Assembly: GCA_002317155.1 (NCBI GenBank)
Contig: DCIR01000036.1
Span: 21,843 to 46,581 of the forward strand
Length of the DNA: 24,739 bases
Origin: Lachnospiraceae bacterium UBA1721
GTDB taxonomy: Bacteria > Bacillota > Clostridia > Lachnospirales > Lachnospiraceae
Direction of reading: 5' to 3'
Shown: one piece after another, positions 23,888-24,739 of the stretch
How positions within the stretch are numbered: the stretch's first letter is position 1
How the letters are laid out: each line of letters starts with the position of its first letter
Position numbers and translations under genes: made by a program
Notes under the pieces: model-generated
Databases searched by the model: none
What the model was told of the DNA's origin: nothing
Seen by the model: the letters and a program-made list of their open reading frames with translations, nothing else

Positions 23888-24739
23888 TTATAATTTTTTA
23901 AGTTTCTTATGCATTGTTCGGACCGCCTTAGGCGCTATTGCGAACAATGTATGATACACCTTATTTTTTGAAGTCAAAATCGGATTTCCCATTGACTTCC
24001 AATAATTCCTTCTCATCCACTTGACTATTGCCCTGTATTGAACTGAAACAGGTGTCTCATCCTTTTTCATCATTTCAACAGGAATATGAAGCAAATAATC
24101 TATTCTCTGAAATACATTAAATCTGAATGCAATTTTTTTGAGTTCTTCATCATTGGGATATGTACTCTCAACAAGCCCTAATATCATATCCGCATTATCT
24201 ACGTTGTCACCAAAAACTCTTGAAAAGCTGCTTCGACTCACAGTTCTTGAATTGCTTCCTACACGGTAAAAGACATGATACTTTTGCCCCGGCAGAGATA
24301 CAATATCTCCAATATCTGCGAGTTTTTGTACCAATATATGAAAGTCCTCATTCAGAACACCAATCGGGAAAAACTCTTCGCAATCAAAAACATCGTGAGC
24401 AATCAGCTTAGTACAAAAAGAGCAATCTCCTCTGTGCATCAACAGCTCTTTCAAAAAATCTCGGCAGCCTATTACTTCAGCTTGCGCCGGAGGTTCACAA
24501 ATATTAGGTAACTGTTTTCCGTCCTCATCCACTTCATCTCGTCCGATTTGAGCGCACTTTACATGATATTTTTCTATACCTTCATAAAGTTTCTCATACA
24601 TATCCGGCTCGATATAGTCGTCACTGTCAATAAATCCAAGATATTCTCCACGCGCACTTGCTATTCCTAAGTTACGTGCGCCGGATGAGCCACTGTTTTC
24701 CTTATGGAACACTCTGATTCGCGCATCCTCAGTCGCGAG
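23888..24739 (-). CDS. GT2 glycosyltransferase, 5' end cut by window edge
   Basis: C-terminal part (283 codons in the window) of a family 2 glycosyltransferase. The frame stays open to the last base, where it reads ATEDARIRVFHKENSG, so the missing start, probably about 60-70 residues including the first nucleotide-binding strand, lies outside. Visible are KENSGSSGARNLGI and FIDSDDYIEPDMY, the metal-binding DSDD of capsule and exopolysaccharide glycosyltransferases such as the EpsJ-like group. The C-terminal half is helical without membrane segments. It ends 27 bases before the gmd start, so it is in the GDP-fucose operon and might be the fucosyltransferase, but GT2 enzymes use many donors and this is not shown. 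Confidence 0.88.
   Translation of the reverse strand, partial: LATEDARIRVFHKENSGSSGARNLGIASARGEYLGFIDSDDYIEPDMYEKLYEGIEKYHVKCAQIGRDEVDEDGKQLPNICEPPAQAEVIGCRDFLKELLMHRGDCSFCTKLIAHDVFDCEEFFPIGVLNEDFHILVQKLADIGDIVSLPGQKYHVFYRVGSNSRTVSRSSFSRVFGDNVDNADMILGLVESTYPNDEELKKIAFRFNVFQRIDYLLHIPVEMMKKDETPVSVQYRAIVKWMRRNYWKSMGNPILTSKNKVYHTLFAIAPKAVRTMHKKLKKL

Noticed and set aside
24712..24739. Apparent N-terminal truncation of the last GT2 gene as a pseudogene
   Set aside because: The frame remains open to the final base with sensible family sequence (ARIRVFHKENSG), so it is cut by the window edge and not broken.
1..24739. CRISPR arrays, tRNA or rRNA genes, phage attachment sites
   Set aside because: No regularly spaced repeats, no cloverleaf-like sequence and no integrase or phage gene was seen anywhere in the window.

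Overview
This window reads as chromosomal DNA of a low-GC Gram-positive bacterium, most likely a clostridium of the Lachnospiraceae type. That placement is inferred from AT-rich codon use, strong AGGAGG-like ribosome sites, TTGACA/TATAAT promoters, a DnaE1-type polymerase, and the style of the large membrane proteins. I could not run a search to confirm it. Nearly everything apart from dnaE at the left end belongs to a cell-surface polysaccharide locus. Almost all genes lie on the minus strand, so the locus runs from right to left.

Layout from right to left (direction of transcription). (1) 24739-17045: a GT2 glycosyltransferase cut by the window edge, then gmd, manC and fcl, which make GDP-L-fucose from mannose-1-phosphate, then two paralogous polytopic membrane proteins whose genes overlap. 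(2) 16836-12388: a tightly overlapping operon of a GT2 enzyme, a reduced glycerophosphodiesterase-like protein, a HAD phosphatase, two related nucleotidyltransferases flanking a small cupin, and a GtrA-type flippase-like protein. It ends in an intrinsic terminator. It looks like a pathway that makes and attaches an unusual nucleotide-activated group that I cannot name. (3) 12179-7941: driven by a perfect-consensus promoter, it encodes a polytopic membrane protein, a PseF-like CMP-sugar synthase, a GT2 glycosyltransferase and a second polytopic membrane protein. It ends at a bidirectional terminator. (4) 4607-2726: two membrane-anchored GT2 enzymes of the polyprenyl-phosphate-sugar type, ending in a terminator that abuts dnaE. 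(5) 2624-1: the N-terminal three quarters of dnaE.

One gene breaks the pattern. On the plus strand at 4864-7227 lies a 787-residue protein with five membrane segments and an extracytoplasmic SGNH esterase/acetyltransferase-like domain. Between it and operon 3 are about 700 bases without a protein gene. These hold the most unusual thing in the window: two elements of about 250 bases in inverted orientation (7306-7557 and 7590-7844). They share four conserved blocks in the same order at nearly identical offsets, complementary ends, and a 12-13 bp hairpin whose loop is conserved while most stem pairs have changed on both sides. That is the signature of a structured RNA. I do not recognise the class.

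Working together, the locus supplies activated sugars (GDP-fucose, a CMP-nonulosonate-like sugar, one unknown nucleotide conjugate), transfers them with at least five GT2 enzymes, moves lipid-linked intermediates across the membrane (GtrA-like and polytopic proteins) and may decorate the product with acyl groups (SGNH protein).
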